64,000 nucleotides of DNA, taken from Oscarella lobularis (lineage: Eukaryota; Porifera; Homoscleromorpha; Homosclerophorida; Oscarellidae). Numbering within the stretch: position 1 is the first letter of the stretch; each line of letters starts with the position of its first letter. The notes below the pieces were generated by a model. That model saw only the letters and a list, made by a program, of their open reading frames with translations. It had not been told where the DNA came from and searched no databases. The DNA lies in NCBI RefSeq assembly GCF_947507565.1, contig NC_089193.1:1-64000 (forward strand). The letters run 5' to 3'. Made by a program: the position numbers and the translations under genes. Shown here piece by piece: positions 34,772 to 49,052 of this stretch.

Positions 34772-37700
34772 AAAATTGCCCCAGGACAAATTGTCCTGGG
34801 AACAAATTGTCCCCAGGAAAAATTGTTCTGGGGACAAATTGTCCCAGGACAAATTGTCCCAGGACAAATTCTCCCAGGACAAATTGTCCCAGGACAAATT
34901 GTCCCAGGACAAATTGTGAAGGACAATTTGTCCCCAGGACAAATTGTCCCCACGACAAATTGTCCCCAGGACAAATTGTCCCCAGGACAAATTGTCCCAG
35001 GACAAATTGTCCCAGGACAAATTGTGCCAGAAAAATTGTCCCCAGGACAAATTGTCCCCAGGAAAAATTGTCCCCTGGAAAAATTGTCCCCAGGACAAAT
35101 TGTCCCCAGGACAAATTGTCCCAGGACAAATTGTCCTAGGACAAATTGTGCCAGGACAAATTGTCCCAAGGACAAATTGTCCCAGGACAAATTGTCCTAG
35201 GACAAATTGTCCCCAGGACAAATTGTCCCAGGACAAATTGTCCCAGGACAAATTGTGCCAGGACAAATTGTCGTAGGACAAATTGTCCCATGACAAATTG
35301 TCCTAGGACAAATTGTTCCCAGGACAAATTATCCCAGGACAAATTGTCCCCAGGACAAATTGTCCCCAGGACAAATTGTCCCAGGACAAATTGTCCCAGG
35401 ACAAATTGTCCTAGGACAAATTGTCCCCAGGACAAATTGTCCCAGGACAAATTGTCCCAGGACAAATTGTCCCAGGACAAATTGTCCCAATACAAATTGT
35501 CCTAGGACAAATTGTCCCCAGGACAAATTGTGCCCAGGACAAATTGTCCCAGGACAAATTGTCCCAGGACAAATTGTCCCCAGGAAAAATTGTCCCAGGA
35601 CAAATTGTCCCCAGGACAAATTGTCCCAGGACAAATTGTCCCAGGACAAATTGTCCCCAGGACAAATTGTCCCAGGACAAATTGTCCTAGAACAAATTGT
35701 CCCCAGGACAAATTGTCCCAGGACAAATTGTCCCAGGACAAATTGTCCCAGGACAAATTGTCCTAGGACAAATTGTCCCCAGGACAAATTGTCCCAGGAC
35801 AAATTGTCCTAGAAAAAATTGTCCCCAGGACAAATTGTCCCCAGGAAAAATTGTCCCAGGACAAATTGTCCTAGGACAAATTGTCCCCAGGATAAATTGT
35901 CCCCAGGACAAATTGTCCCAGGACAAATTGAACCCAGGACAAATTGTCCCAGGACAAATTGTCCTAGGAAAAATTGTCCCCAGGTCAAATTGTCCGCAGG
36001 ACAAATTGTCCCAGGACAAATTGTCCTAGGACAAATTGTCCCAGGAAAAATTGTCCCAGGAAAAATTGTCCTAGGACAAATTGTCCCCAGGACAAATTGT
36101 CCCCAGGACAAATTGTCCCAGGACAAATTGTCCCTGGACAAATTGTCCCCAGGACAAATTGTCCCAGGACAAATTGTCCTAGGACAAATTGTCCCCAGGA
36201 CAAATTGTCCCCAGGACAAATTGTCCCAGGACAAATTGTCCCCAGGACAAATTGTCCCAGGACCAATTGTCCTAGGACAAATTGTCCCAGGGACAAATTG
36301 ACCCCACGACAAATTGTCCCAGGACAAATTGTCCCAGGACAAATTGTCCCAGGACAAATTGTCCCAGGACAAATTGTGCCAGGACAAATTGTCGTAGGAC
36401 AAATTGTGTCAGGACAATTTGTCCTGGGGACAAATTGTCCCCAGGACAAATTGTCCCAGGACAAATTGTCCCAGGACAAATTGTCCCCAGGACAAATTGT
36501 CCTAGGACAAATTGTCCCCAGGACAAATTGTCCCCAGGACAAATTGTCCCAGGACAAATTGTCCTAGGACAAATTGTCCCAAGGAAAAATTGTCCCCAGG
36601 ACAAATTGTCCCAGGACAAATTGTCCCAGGAAAAATTGTCCTAGGACAAATTGTCCCCAGGACAAATTGTCCCCAGGACAAATTGTCCAAGGACAAATTG
36701 TCCCCAGGACAAATTGTCCCAGGACCAATTGTCCTAGGACAAATTGTCCCCAGGACAAATTGTCCCCAGGACAAATTGTCCCAGGACAAATTGTTCTAGG
36801 ACAAATTGTCCCAGGACAAATTGTCCCAGGACAAATTGTCCCAGGACAAATTGTCCTAGGACAAATTGTCCCCAGGACAAATTGTCCCCAGGACAAATTG
36901 TCCCAGGACAAATTGTCCCAGGACAAATTGTCCCAGGACAAATTGTCCTAGGACAAATTGTCCCCAGGACAAATTGTCCCAGGACAAATTGTCCTAGGAA
37001 AAATTGTCCCCAGGACAAATTGTCCCCAGGAAAAATTGTCCCAGGACAAATTGTCCTAGGACAAATTGTCCCCAGGATAAATTGTCCCCAGGACAAATTG
37101 TCCCAGGACAAATTGAACCCAGGACAAATTGTCCCAGGACAAATTGTCCTAGGAAAAATTGTCCCCAGGTCAAATTGTCCGCAGGACAAATTGTCCCAGG
37201 ACAAATTGTCCTAGGACAAATTGTCCCAGGAAAAATTGTCCCAGGAAAAATTGTCCTAGGACAAATTGTCCCCAGGACAAATTGTCCCCAGGACAAATTG
37301 TCCCAGGACAAATTGTCCCTGGACAAATTGTCCCCAGGACAAATTGTCCCAGGACAAATTGTCCTAGGACAAATTGTCCCCAGGACAAATTGTCCCCAGG
37401 ACAAATTGTCCCAGGACAAATTGTCCCCAGGACAAATTGTCCCAGGACCAATTGTCCTAGGACAAATTGTCCCAGGGACAAATTGTCCCCACGACAAATT
37501 GTCCCAGGACAAATTGTCCCAGGACAAATTGTCCCAGGACAAATTGTCCCAGGACAAATTGTGCCAGGACAAATTGTCGTAGGACAAATTGTGTCAGGAC
37601 AATTTGTCCTGGGGACAAATTGTCCCCAGGACAAATTGTCCCAGGACAAATTGTCCCAGGACAAATTGTCCCCAGGACAAATTGTCCTAGGACAAATTGT

Positions 37701-39391
37701 CCCCAGGACAAATTGTCCCCAGGACAAATTGTCCCAGGACAAATTGTCCTAGGACAAATTGTCCCAAGGAAAAATTGTCCCCAGGACAAATTGTCCCAGG
37801 ACAAATTGTCCCAGGAAAAATTGTCCTAGGACAAATTGTCCCCAGGACAAATTGTCCCCAGGACAAATTGTCCAAGGACAAATTGTCCCCAGGACAAATT
37901 GTCCCAGGACCAATTGTCCTAGGACAAATTGTCCCCAGGACAAATTGTCCCCAGGACAAATTGTCCCAGGACAAATTGTTCTAGGACAAATTGTCCCAGG
38001 ACAAATTGTCCCAGGACAAATTGTCCCAGGACAAATTGTCCTAGGACAAATTGTCCCCAGGACAAATTGTCCCCAGGACAAATTGTCCCAGGACAAATTG
38101 TCCCAGGACAAATTGTCCCCAGGACAAATTGTCCCAGGACAAATTGTCCTAGGACAAATTGTCCCCAGGACAAATTGTCCCCAGGACAAATTGTCCCAGG
38201 ACAAATTGTCCTAGGACAAATTGTCCCAAGGAAAAATTGTCCCCAGGACAAATTGTCCCAGGACAAATTGTCCCAGGAAAAATTGTCCCAAGGACAAATT
38301 GTCCCAGGACAAATTGTTCCAGGACAAATTGTCCCCAGGACAAATTGTCCCCAAGACAAATTGTCCCCACGACAAATTGTCCCAGGACCAATTGTCCCAG
38401 GACAAATTGTGAAGGACAAATTGTCGCCAGGACAAATTGTCCCCAGGACAAATTGTCCCAGGACAAATTGTCCCAGGACAAATTGTCCCAGGACAAATTG
38501 TCCCCAGGACAAATTGTCCCCAGGACAAATTGTCCCAGGACAAATTGTCCCAGGACAAATTGTGAAGGACAATTTGTCCCCAGGACAAATTGTCCCCACG
38601 ACAAATTGTCCCCAGGACAAATTGTCCCCAGGACAAATTGTCCCAGGACAAATTGTCCCAGGACAAATTGTGAAGGACAATTTGTCCCCAGGACAAATTG
38701 TCCACAGGACAAATTGTCCCAGGACAAATTGTCCCCAGGACAAATTGTCCAATTGTCCCAGGACAAATTGTCCCAGGACAAATTGTCCCAGGACAAATTG
38801 TTCTAGGACAAATTGTCCCCAGGACAAATTGTCCCCAGGACAAATTGTCCAAAGGACAAATTGTCCCAGGACAAATTGTCCCAGGACAAATTGTCCCAGG
38901 ACAAATTGTGAAGGACAATTTGTCCCCAGGACAAATTGTCCCCTCGACAAATTGTCCCCAGGACAAATTGTCCCCAGGACAAATTGTCCCAGGACAAATT
39001 GTCCCAGGACAAATTGTGAAGGACAATTTGTCCCCAGGACAAATTGTCCCCACGACAAATTGTCCCCAGGACAAATTGTCCCCAGGACAAATTGTCCCAG
39101 GACAAATTGTCCCAGGACAAATTGTGAAGGACAATTTGTCCCCAGGACAAATTGTCCACAGGACAAATTGTCCCAGGACAAATTGTCCCCAGGACAAATT
39201 GTCCAATTGTCCCAGGACAAATTGTCCCAGGACAAATTGTCCCAGGACAAATTGTTCTAGGACAAATTGTCCCCAGGACAAATTGTCCCCAGGACAAATT
39301 GTCCAAAGGACAAATTGTCCCAGGACAAATTGTCCGAAGACAAATTGTCCCAGGACAATTTGTCCTGGGGACAAATTGTACCCAAGAAAAA
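34772..39391. repeat. Palindromic 15/16-bp array, block 4
   Basis: About 300 monomers with a near-perfect tandem duplication of 1185 bp: the rare variants caggtcaaattgtccgcagg and gaccaattgtcctagg recur exactly 1185 bp apart (35981 and 37166 for the first). Its right third contains repeated caggacaaattgtgaaggac pieces, where monomer orientation flips. Confidence 0.97.
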
Positions 39392-41290
39392 TTCTGAATA
39401 AATGCAGAATTAATTCTGAATAAATGCAGAATTAATTTTGAAATAATGCAGAAGAAATGCCGAATTTATTCTGAATTAATGAAGAATTTATTCCGAATAA
39501 ATGTAAAATTCATTCTGAATTAATGCAGAATTTATTCTGAATTAATGGAGAATTTTTTCTGAATTAATGCAGAATTTATTCTGCATTAATCTAGAATAAT
39601 TTCTGCATTAATGCAGAATTAATTCAGAATTATTCAGAATTAATGCAGAATTTATTCTGAATTAATCTGGAATTTATTCTGAATTATTGCAGAATTTATT
39701 CTGAATTAATGCAGAATTTATTCTGAATAAATGCAGAAGGTATTCTGAATTAATGCAGAATTTATTCTGAATTAATGCAGAATTAATTCAGAATTTATTC
39801 TGAATTAATGCAGAATTTATTCTGAACTAATGCAGAATTTATTCTGAATTAATGCAGAATTTATTCTGAATAAATGCAGAATCAATTCTGAATTAATGCA
39901 GAATTAATTCAGAATTTATTCTGAATTAATGCAGAATTTATTCTGAATTAATGCAGAACTTATTCTGAATAAAAGCAGAATTTATTCTGAATTATTGCAG
40001 AATTTATTCGGAACTAATCCCGAATTTATTCTGAATTAATTCAGAATTTATTCTGAATTAATGCAGAATTTATTCTGAATTAATGCAGAATTTATTCTGA
40101 ATAAATGCAGAATTAATTCTGAATCAATGCAGAATAAATGCGAAATTTATTCTGAATTAATGCAGAATTTATTTTGAATGAATTCAGAATTTATTCTGAA
40201 TTAATGCAGAATTTATTCTGAATTAATGCAGTATTTATTCTGAATAAATGCAGAAGTTATTCTGAATTAAAGCAGAATTTATTCTGAATTAATGCAGAAT
40301 TTATTCTGAATTAATGCAAAATTAATTCTGAATAACTGCAGAATTAATTCTGAATTCATGCAGAATTAATTCAGAATTTATTCTGAATAAATGCAGAATT
40401 AATTCTGAATTAATGCAGAAAAAATGCGCAATTTATTCTGAATTAATGCAGAATTTATTCTGAATAAATGCAGAATTTATTCTGAATTAAAGAAGAATTT
40501 ATTCTGAATTAATGCAGAATTAATTCAGAATTTATTCTGAATTAATGCAGAATTTATTCTGAACTAATGCAGAATTTATTCTGAATTAATACAAAATTAA
40601 TTCTGAATAAATGCAGAATCAATTCTGAATTAATGCAGAATTAATTCAGAATTTATTCTGAACTAATGCAGAATTTATTCTGAATTAATACAAAATTAAT
40701 TCTGAATTAATGCAGAATTTATTCTGAATTAATGCAGAATTAATTCAGAATTTATTCTGAATTAATGCAGAATTTATTCTGAATTAATGCAGAACTTGTT
40801 CTGAATAAAAGCAGAATTTATTCTGAATTAATGCAGAATTTATTCGGAACTAATGCCGAATTTTTTCTGAATTTATTCTGAGTTAATGCAGAATTTATTC
40901 TGAATTAATGCAGAACTTATTCTGAATTAATGCAGAATTTAATCTGAATAAATGTAGCATTTATTCTGAATTAATTCAGAATTAATTCTGAATTAATGCA
41001 GAATTTATTCTGAATTAATGCAGAATTTATTCTGAATAAATGCAGAAGTTATTCTGAATTAATGCAGAATTTATTCTGAATTAATGCAGAATTTATTCTG
41101 AATTAATGCAGAATTAATTCAGAATTAATGCAGAATTAATTCAGAATTTATTCTGAATAAATGCAGAATTAATTCTGAATTAATGCAGAAAAAATGCGGA
41201 ATTTATTCTGAATTAATGCAGAATTTATTCTGAATTAATGCAGAATTAATTCTGAATAAATACAGAATTAATTCTGAATTAATGCAGAAT
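39392..41290. repeat. AT-rich 22-bp array, block 4
   Basis: About 86 monomers, the shortest full AT block. Same family and junctions as the others. Confidence 0.95.
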
Positions 41291-41653
41291 AAAAGATCGT
41301 GAACTTACGTAGACAAGGTGCTTCAGCTTTCTTTTCAACATTCTATATTCTTTACGAGAGCTATGCTGCCATGAAGCATCCATGATCGTATGTAAGGTGA
41401 AGAAAACGACAGGCGCTCCGTCGTGAGTCGACGATACGTCGGCGATCGTTCTAAAAGATCGCTCGTACACCCCGAAACGCCATGACGACGAAAAACTTAG
41501 CAATAACCGTTCAGAAAGTGACGGAACACGACAAGAAGTCGATCAAGAACCTCAAACTCGCTCGCTAAGCGATGCACTTGAGACGAACGACGAGCAGGGC
41601 TTTTCGAGTGCAACGCGCGCTAAAAAATCGCGAAAAAATCTCACATTCTCTGA
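41291..41653 (-). other. Conserved GC-rich core, copy 4
   Basis: Differs from copy 2 by a few bases (for example gagtgcaacgcgc and aaaaaatcgcg). Donor GTAAGT is kept on the minus strand. Confidence 0.6.
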
Positions 41654-42285
41654 ATAAACACAGAATTTATTCTGACTTAATGCAGGATTTATTCTGAATT
41701 AATTCAGAATTTATTCTGAATTAATTCAGAATTTATACTGAATTAATGTAGAATTAATGAAGAATTAATGAAGAATTTATTCTGCATTAATTCAGAATAA
41801 AATTCAGCATTAATTCAGAATAAAATCTGCATTAATTGAGAATAAATTCTGCATTAATTCAGAATAAATTCTGCATTAATTGAGAATAAATTCTGCATTA
41901 ATTCAGAATTAATTCTGAATTAATTCAGATTTTATTCTGAATTATTGCAGAATTAATTCTGATAAAATGCAAAATAAATTGTAAATTAATGGCAGAATAA
42001 ATGCGGAATTTATTCTGAATAAATACAAAATTTATTCTGAATTAATGCAGAATTTATTCTCAATTATTGCAGAACAAATGCGAAATTTATTCTCAATTAA
42101 TTCAGAATTTATTCTGAAATTATTCTAGATTAATGCAGAATTTATTCTGAAATAATGCAGAATTTATTTTCAATTATTGCAGAATTAATTCTGAATAAAT
42201 GCAGATTTAATTCTTAATTAATGCAGAATAAATCGGGAATTTATTCTGCATTAATGCAGAATTTATTCTGAATTAACTTAGAATT
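41654..42285. repeat. AT-rich array between core 4 and palindromic block 5
   Basis: Same order as after the other cores, with a one-base insertion (taatggcagaat) near 41990. Confidence 0.9.
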
Positions 42286-42311
42286 TCAAGGAACAATTGT
42301 AGAAGAAAAAT

Positions 42312-45300
42312 TGCCCCAGGACAAATTGTCCTGGGAACAAATTGTCCCCAAGAAAAATTGTCCTGGGGACAAATTGTCCCAGGACAAATTGTCCCAGGAC
42401 AAATTCTCCCAGGACAAATTCTCCCAGGACAAATTGTCCCAGGACAAATTGTGAATGACAATTTGTCCCCAGGAAAAATTGTCCCCACGACAAATTGTCC
42501 CCAGGACAAATTGTCCCCAGGACAAATTGTCCCAGGACAAATTGTCCCAGGACAAATTGTCCCAGGACAAATTGTCCCAGGACAAATTGTCCCAGGACAA
42601 ATTGTCCCCAGGACAAATTGTCCCAGGACAAATTGTCCCAGGACAAATTGTCCAAGGACAAATTGTCCTAGGACAAATTGTCCCCAGGACAAATTGTCCC
42701 CAGGAAAAATTGTCCTGGGGAAAAATTGTCCCAGGACAAATTGTCCCAGGACAAATTCACCCATGACAAATTGTCCCAGGACAAATTGTCCCAGGACAAA
42801 TTGTGAATGACAATTTGTCCCCAGGAAAAATTGTCCCCACGACAAATTGTCCCCAGGACAAATTGTCCTCAGGACAAATTGTCCCAGGACAAATTGTCCC
42901 AGGACAAATTGTCCCAGGACAAATTGTCCCAGGACAAATTGTCCCAGGACAAATTGTCCCAAGACAAATTGTCCCCAGGACAAATTGTCCCAGGACAAAT
43001 TGTCCCAGGACAAATTGTCCTAGGACAAACTGTCCCAGGACAAATTGTCCCAGGACAAATTGTCCCCAGGACAAATTGTCTCAGGACAAATTGTCCTAGG
43101 ACAAATTGTCCCCAGGACAAATTGTCCCCAGGACAAATTGTCCCAGGACAAATTGTCCCAGGACAAATTGTCCCAGGACAAATTGTCCTAGGACAAATTG
43201 TCCCCAGGACAAATTGTCCCAGGACAAATTGTCCTAGGACAAATTGTCCCAGGACAAATTGTCCTAGGACAAATTGTCCCCAGGACAAATTGTCCCCAGG
43301 ACAAATTGTCCCAGGACAAATTGTCCCAGGACAAATTGTCCCCAGGACAAATTGTCCCAGGACAAATTGTCCTAGGACAAATTGTCCCCAGGACAAATTG
43401 TCCCCAGGACAAATTGTCCCAGGACAAATTGTCCCAGGACAAATTGTCCCAGGACAAATTGTCCAAGGACAAATTGTCCCAGGACAAATTGTCCCCAGGA
43501 CAAATTGTCCCAGGACAAATTGTCCTAGGACAAATTGTCCCCAGGACAAATTGTCCCAGGACAAATTGTCCCAGGACAAATTTTCCCCAGGACAAATTGT
43601 CCCAGGAAAAATTGTCCTAGGACAAATTGTCCCCAGGACAAATTGTCCCCAGGACAAATTGTCCCAGGACAAATTGTCCTAGGACAAATTGTCCCCAGGA
43701 CAAATTGTCCCAGGACAAATTGTCCCAGGACAAATTGTCCCAGGACAAATTGTCCCAGGACAAATTGTCCCAGGACAAATTGTCCTAGGACAAATTGTCC
43801 CAGGACAAATTTTCCTAGGAAAAATTATGCCCAGGACAAATTGTCCCCAGGACAAATTGTCCCAGGACAAATTGTCCCAGGACAAATTGTCCCCAGGACA
43901 AATTGTCTCAGGACAAATTGTCCTAGGACAAATTGTCCCAAGGACAAATTGTCCCCAGGACAAATTGTCCCAGGACAAATTGTCCTAGGACAAATTGTCC
44001 TCAGGACAAATTGTCCCCAGGACAAATTGTCCCAGGACAAATTGTCCCAGGACAAATTGTCCCCAGGACAAATTGTCCCCAGGACAAATTGTCCCAGGAC
44101 AAATTGTCCTAGGACAAATTGTCCCCAGGACAAATTGTCCCCAGGACAAATTGTCCCAGGACAAATTGTCCCAGGACAAATTGTCCCAGGACAAATTGTC
44201 CAAGGACAAATTGTCCCAGGACAAATTGCCCCAGGACAAATTGTCCTAGGACAAATTGTCCCAGGACAAATTGTCCTAAGACAAATTGTCCCCAGGACAA
44301 ATTGTCCCCAGGACAAATTGTCCCAGGACAAATTGTCCCAGGACAAATTGTCCCCAGGACAAATTGTCCCAGGACAAATTGTCCTAGGACAAATTGTCCC
44401 CAGGACAAATTGTCCCAGGACAAATTGTCCCCGGACAAATTGTCCCAGGACAAATTGTCCCAGGACAAATTGTCGTAGGACAAATTGTGTCAGGACAATC
44501 TGTCCTGGGGACAAATTGTCCGCAGGACAAATTGTCCCAGGACAAATTGTCCCAGGACAAATTGTCCCAGGTTAAATTGTCCCAGGACAAATTGTCCTAG
44601 GACAAATTGTCCCCAGGACAAATTGTCCCCAGGACAAATTGTTCCAGGACAAATTGTCCCAGGACAAATTGTCCCAGGACAAATTGTCCTAGGACAAATT
44701 GTCCCCAGGACAAATTGTCCCCAGGACAAATTGTCCCAGGACAAATTGTCCTAGGACAAATTGTCCCCAGGACAAATTGTCCCAGGACAAATTGTCCCCA
44801 GGACAAATTGTCCCAGGACAAATTGTCCTAGGACAAATTGTCCCCAGGACAAATTGTCCCAGGACAAATTGTCCCAGGACAAATTGTCCCAGGACAAATT
44901 GTCCCCAGGACAAATTGTCCCAGGAAAAATTGTCCTAGGACAAATTGTCCCCAGGACAAATTGTCCCCAGGACAAATTGTCCCAGGACAAATTGTCCTAG
45001 GACAAATTGTCCCCAGGACAAATTGTCCCAGGACAAATTGTCCCAGGACAAATTGTCCCCAGGACAAATTGTCCCAGGACAAATTGTCCCAGGACAAATT
45101 GTCCCAGGACAAATTGTCCCAAGACAAATTGTCCCCAGGACAAATTGTCCCAGGACAAATTGTCCCAGGACAAATTGTCCTAGGACAAACTGTCCCAGGA
45201 CAAATTGTCCCAGGACAAATTGTCCCCAGGACAAATTGTCTCAGGACAAATTGTCCTAGGACAAATTGTCCCCAGGACAAATTGTCCCCAGGACAAATTG

Positions 45301-48300
45301 TCCCAGGACAAATTGTCCCAGGACAAATTGTCCCAGGACAAATTGTCCTAGGACAAATTGTCCCCAGGACAAATTGTCCCAGGACAAATTGTCCTAGGAC
45401 AAATTGTCCCAGGACAAATTGTCCTAGGACAAATTGTCCCCAGGACAAATTGTCCCCAGGACAAATTGTCCCAGGACAAATTGTCCCAGGACAAATTGTC
45501 CCCAGGACAAATTGTCCCAGGACAAATTGTCCTAGGACAAATTGTCCCCAGGACAAATTGTCCCCAGGACAAATTGTCCCAGGACAAATTGTCCCAGGAC
45601 AAATTGTCCCAGGACAAATTGTCCAAGGACAAATTGTCCCAGGACAAATTGTCCCCAGGACAAATTGTCCCAGGACAAATTGTCCTAGGACAAATTGTCC
45701 CCAGGACAAATTGTCCCAGGACAAATTGTCCCAGGACAAATTTTCCCCAGGACAAATTGTCCCAGGAAAAATTGTCCTAGGACAAATTGTCCCCAGGACA
45801 AATTGTCCCCAGGACAAATTGTCCCAGGACAAATTGTCCTAGGACAAATTGTCCCCAGGACAAATTGTCCCAGGACAAATTGTCCCAGGACAAATTGTCC
45901 CAGGACAAATTGTCCCAGGACAAATTGTCCCAGGACAAATTGTCCTAGGACAAATTGTCCCAGGACAAATTTTCCTAGGAAAAATTATGCCCAGGACAAA
46001 TTGTCCCCAGGACAAATTGTCCCAGGACAAATTGTCCCAGGACAAATTGTCCCCAGGACAAATTGTCTCAGGACAAATTGTCCTAGGACAAATTGTCCCA
46101 AGGACAAATTGTCCCCAGGACAAATTGTCCCAGGACAAATTGTCCTAGGACAAATTGTCCTCAGGACAAATTGTCCCCAGGACAAATTGTCCCAGGACAA
46201 ATTGTCCCAGGACAAATTGTCCCCAGGACAAATTGTCCCCAGGACAAATTGTCCCAGGACAAATTGTCCTAGGACAAATTGTCCCCAGGACAAATTGTCC
46301 CCAGGACAAATTGTCCCAGGACAAATTGTCCCAGGACAAATTGTCCCAGGACAAATTGTCCAAGGACAAATTGTCCCAGGACAAATTGCCCCAGGACAAA
46401 TTGTCCTAGGACAAATTGTCCCAGGACAAATTGTCCTAAGACAAATTGTCCCCAGGACAAATTGTCCCCAGGACAAATTGTCCCAGGACAAATTGTCCCA
46501 GGACAAATTGTCCCCAGGACAAATTGTCCCAGGACAAATTGTCCTAGGACAAATTGTCCCCAGGACAAATTGTCCCAGGACAAATTGTCCCCGGACAAAT
46601 TGTCCCAGGACAAATTGTCCCAGGACAAATTGTCGTAGGACAAATTGTGTCAGGACAATCTGTCCTGGGGACAAATTGTCCGCAGGACAAATTGTCCCAG
46701 GACAAATTGTCCCAGGACAAATTGTCCCAGGTTAAATTGTCCCAGGACAAATTGTCCTAGGACAAATTGTCCCCAGGACAAATTGTCCCCAGGACAAATT
46801 GTTCCAGGACAAATTGTCCCAGGACAAATTGTCCCAGGACAAATTGTCCTAGGACAAATTGTCCCCAGGACAAATTGTCCCCAGGACAAATTGTCCCAGG
46901 ACAAATTGTCCTAGGACAAATTGTCCCCAGGACAAATTGTCCCAGGACAAATTGTCCCCAGGACAAATTGTCCCAGGACAAATTGTCCTAGGACAAATTG
47001 TCCCCAGGACAAATTGTCCCAGGACAAATTGTCCCAGGACAAATTGTCCCAGGACAAATTGTCCCCAGGACAAATTGTCCCAGGAAAAATTGTCCTAGGA
47101 CAAATTGTCCCCAGGACAAATTGTCCCCAGGACAAATTGTCCCAGGACAAATTGTCCTAGGACAAATTGTCCCCAGGACAAATTGTCCCAGGACAAATTG
47201 TCCCAGGACAAATTGTCCCCAGGACAAATTGTCCCAGGACAAATTGTCCTAGGACAAATTGTCCCAGAACAAATTGTCCCAGGACAAATTGTCCAGGACA
47301 AATTGTCCAAGGACAAATTGTCCCAGGACAAATTGTCGTAGGACAAATTGTGTCAGGACAATCTGTCCTGGGGACAAATTGTCCGCAGGACAAATTGTCC
47401 CAGGACAAATTGTCCCAGGACAAATTGTCCCAGGTTAAATTGTCCCAGGACAAATTGTCCTAGGACAAATTGTCCCCAGGACAAATTGTCCCCAGGACAA
47501 ATTGTTCCAGGACAAATTGTCCCAGGACAAATTGTCCCAGGACAAATTGTCCTAGGACAAATTGTCCCCAGGACAAATTGTCCCCAGGACAAATTGTCCC
47601 AGGACAAATTGTCCTAGGACAAATTGTCCCCAGGACAAATTGTCCCCAGGACAAATTGTTCCAGGACAAATTGTCCCAGGACAAATTGTCCCAGGACAAA
47701 TTGTCCTAGGACAAATTGTCCCCAGGACAAATTGTCCCCAGGACAAATTGTCCCAGGACAAATTGTCCTAGGACAAATTGTCCCCAGGACAAATTGTCCC
47801 AGGACAAATTGTCCCCAGGACAAATTGTCCCAGGACAAATTGTCCTAGGACAAATTGTCCCCAGGACAAATTGTCCCAGGACAAATTGTCCCAGGACAAA
47901 TTGTCCCAGGACAAATTGTCCCCAGGACAAATTGTCCCAGGAAAAATTGTCCTAGGACAAATTGTCCCCAGGACAAATTGTCCCCAGGACAAATTGTCCC
48001 AGGACAAATTGTCCTAGGACAAATTGTCCCCAGGACAAATTGTCCCAGGACAAATTGTCCCAGGACAAATTGTCCCCAGGACAAATTGTCCCAGGACAAA
48101 TTGTCCTAGGACAAATTGTCCCAGAACAAATTGTCCCAGGACAAATTGTCCAGGACAAATTGTCCAAGGACAAATTGTCCCCAGGACAAAATGTCCCCAG
48201 GACAAATTGTCCCAGGACAAATTGTCCTAGGACAAATTGTCCCCAGGACAAATTGTCCCCAGGACAAATTGTCCCAGGACAAATTGTCCCCAGGACAAAT

Positions 48301-49052
48301 TGTCCCAGGACAAATTGTCCCAGGACAAATTGTCCCAGGACAAATTGTTCCAGGACAAATTGTGCCAGGACAAATTGTCTTAGGACAAATTGTCCCCAGG
48401 ACAAATTGTCCCAGGACAAATTGTCCCAGGACAAATTGTCCCAGGACAAATTGTCCCAGGACAAATTGTGCCAGGACAAATTGTCGTAGGAAAAATTGTG
48501 TCAGGACAATTTGTCCTGGGGACAAATTGTCCCCAGGACAAATTGTCCCCGGACAAATTGTCCCAGGACAAATTGTCCCAGGACAAATTGTCGTAGGACA
48601 AATTGTCCCCAGGACAAATTGTCCCCAGGACAAATTGTCCTAGGACAAATTGTCCCCAGGACAAATTGTCCCCAGGACAAATTATCCCAGGACAAATTGT
48701 CCTAGGACAAATTGTCCCCAGGACAAATTGTCCCCAGGACAAATTGTCCCAGGACAAATTGTCCCAGGACAAATTGTCCCAGGACAAATTGTCCCAGGAC
48801 AAATTGTCCCAGGACAAATTGTCCCAGGACAAATTGTGCCAGGACAATTTGTGCCAGGACAATTTGTCCTGGGGAAAAATTGACCCCAGGACAAATTGTC
48901 CTGGGCACAAATTGTCCCCAGGACAAATTGTCCCCAGGACAAATTGTCCCCAGGACAAATTGTCCCAAGGACAAATTGTCCCAGGACAAATTGTCCGAAG
49001 ACAAATTGTCCCAGGACAATTTGTCCTGGGGACAAATTGTACCCAAGACAAA
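42312..49052. repeat. Palindromic 15/16-bp array, block 5 (longest)
   Basis: About 440 monomers. A 2160-bp segment (about 42900-45050) is followed by an apparently identical copy (about 45060-47220); matching rare variants include attttcctaggaaaaattat near 43810 and 45970. Part of it is repeated a third time 703 bp further on (from about 46640 to 47340). These recent duplications explain why this unit is 3-4 kb longer than the others. Confidence 0.97.
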
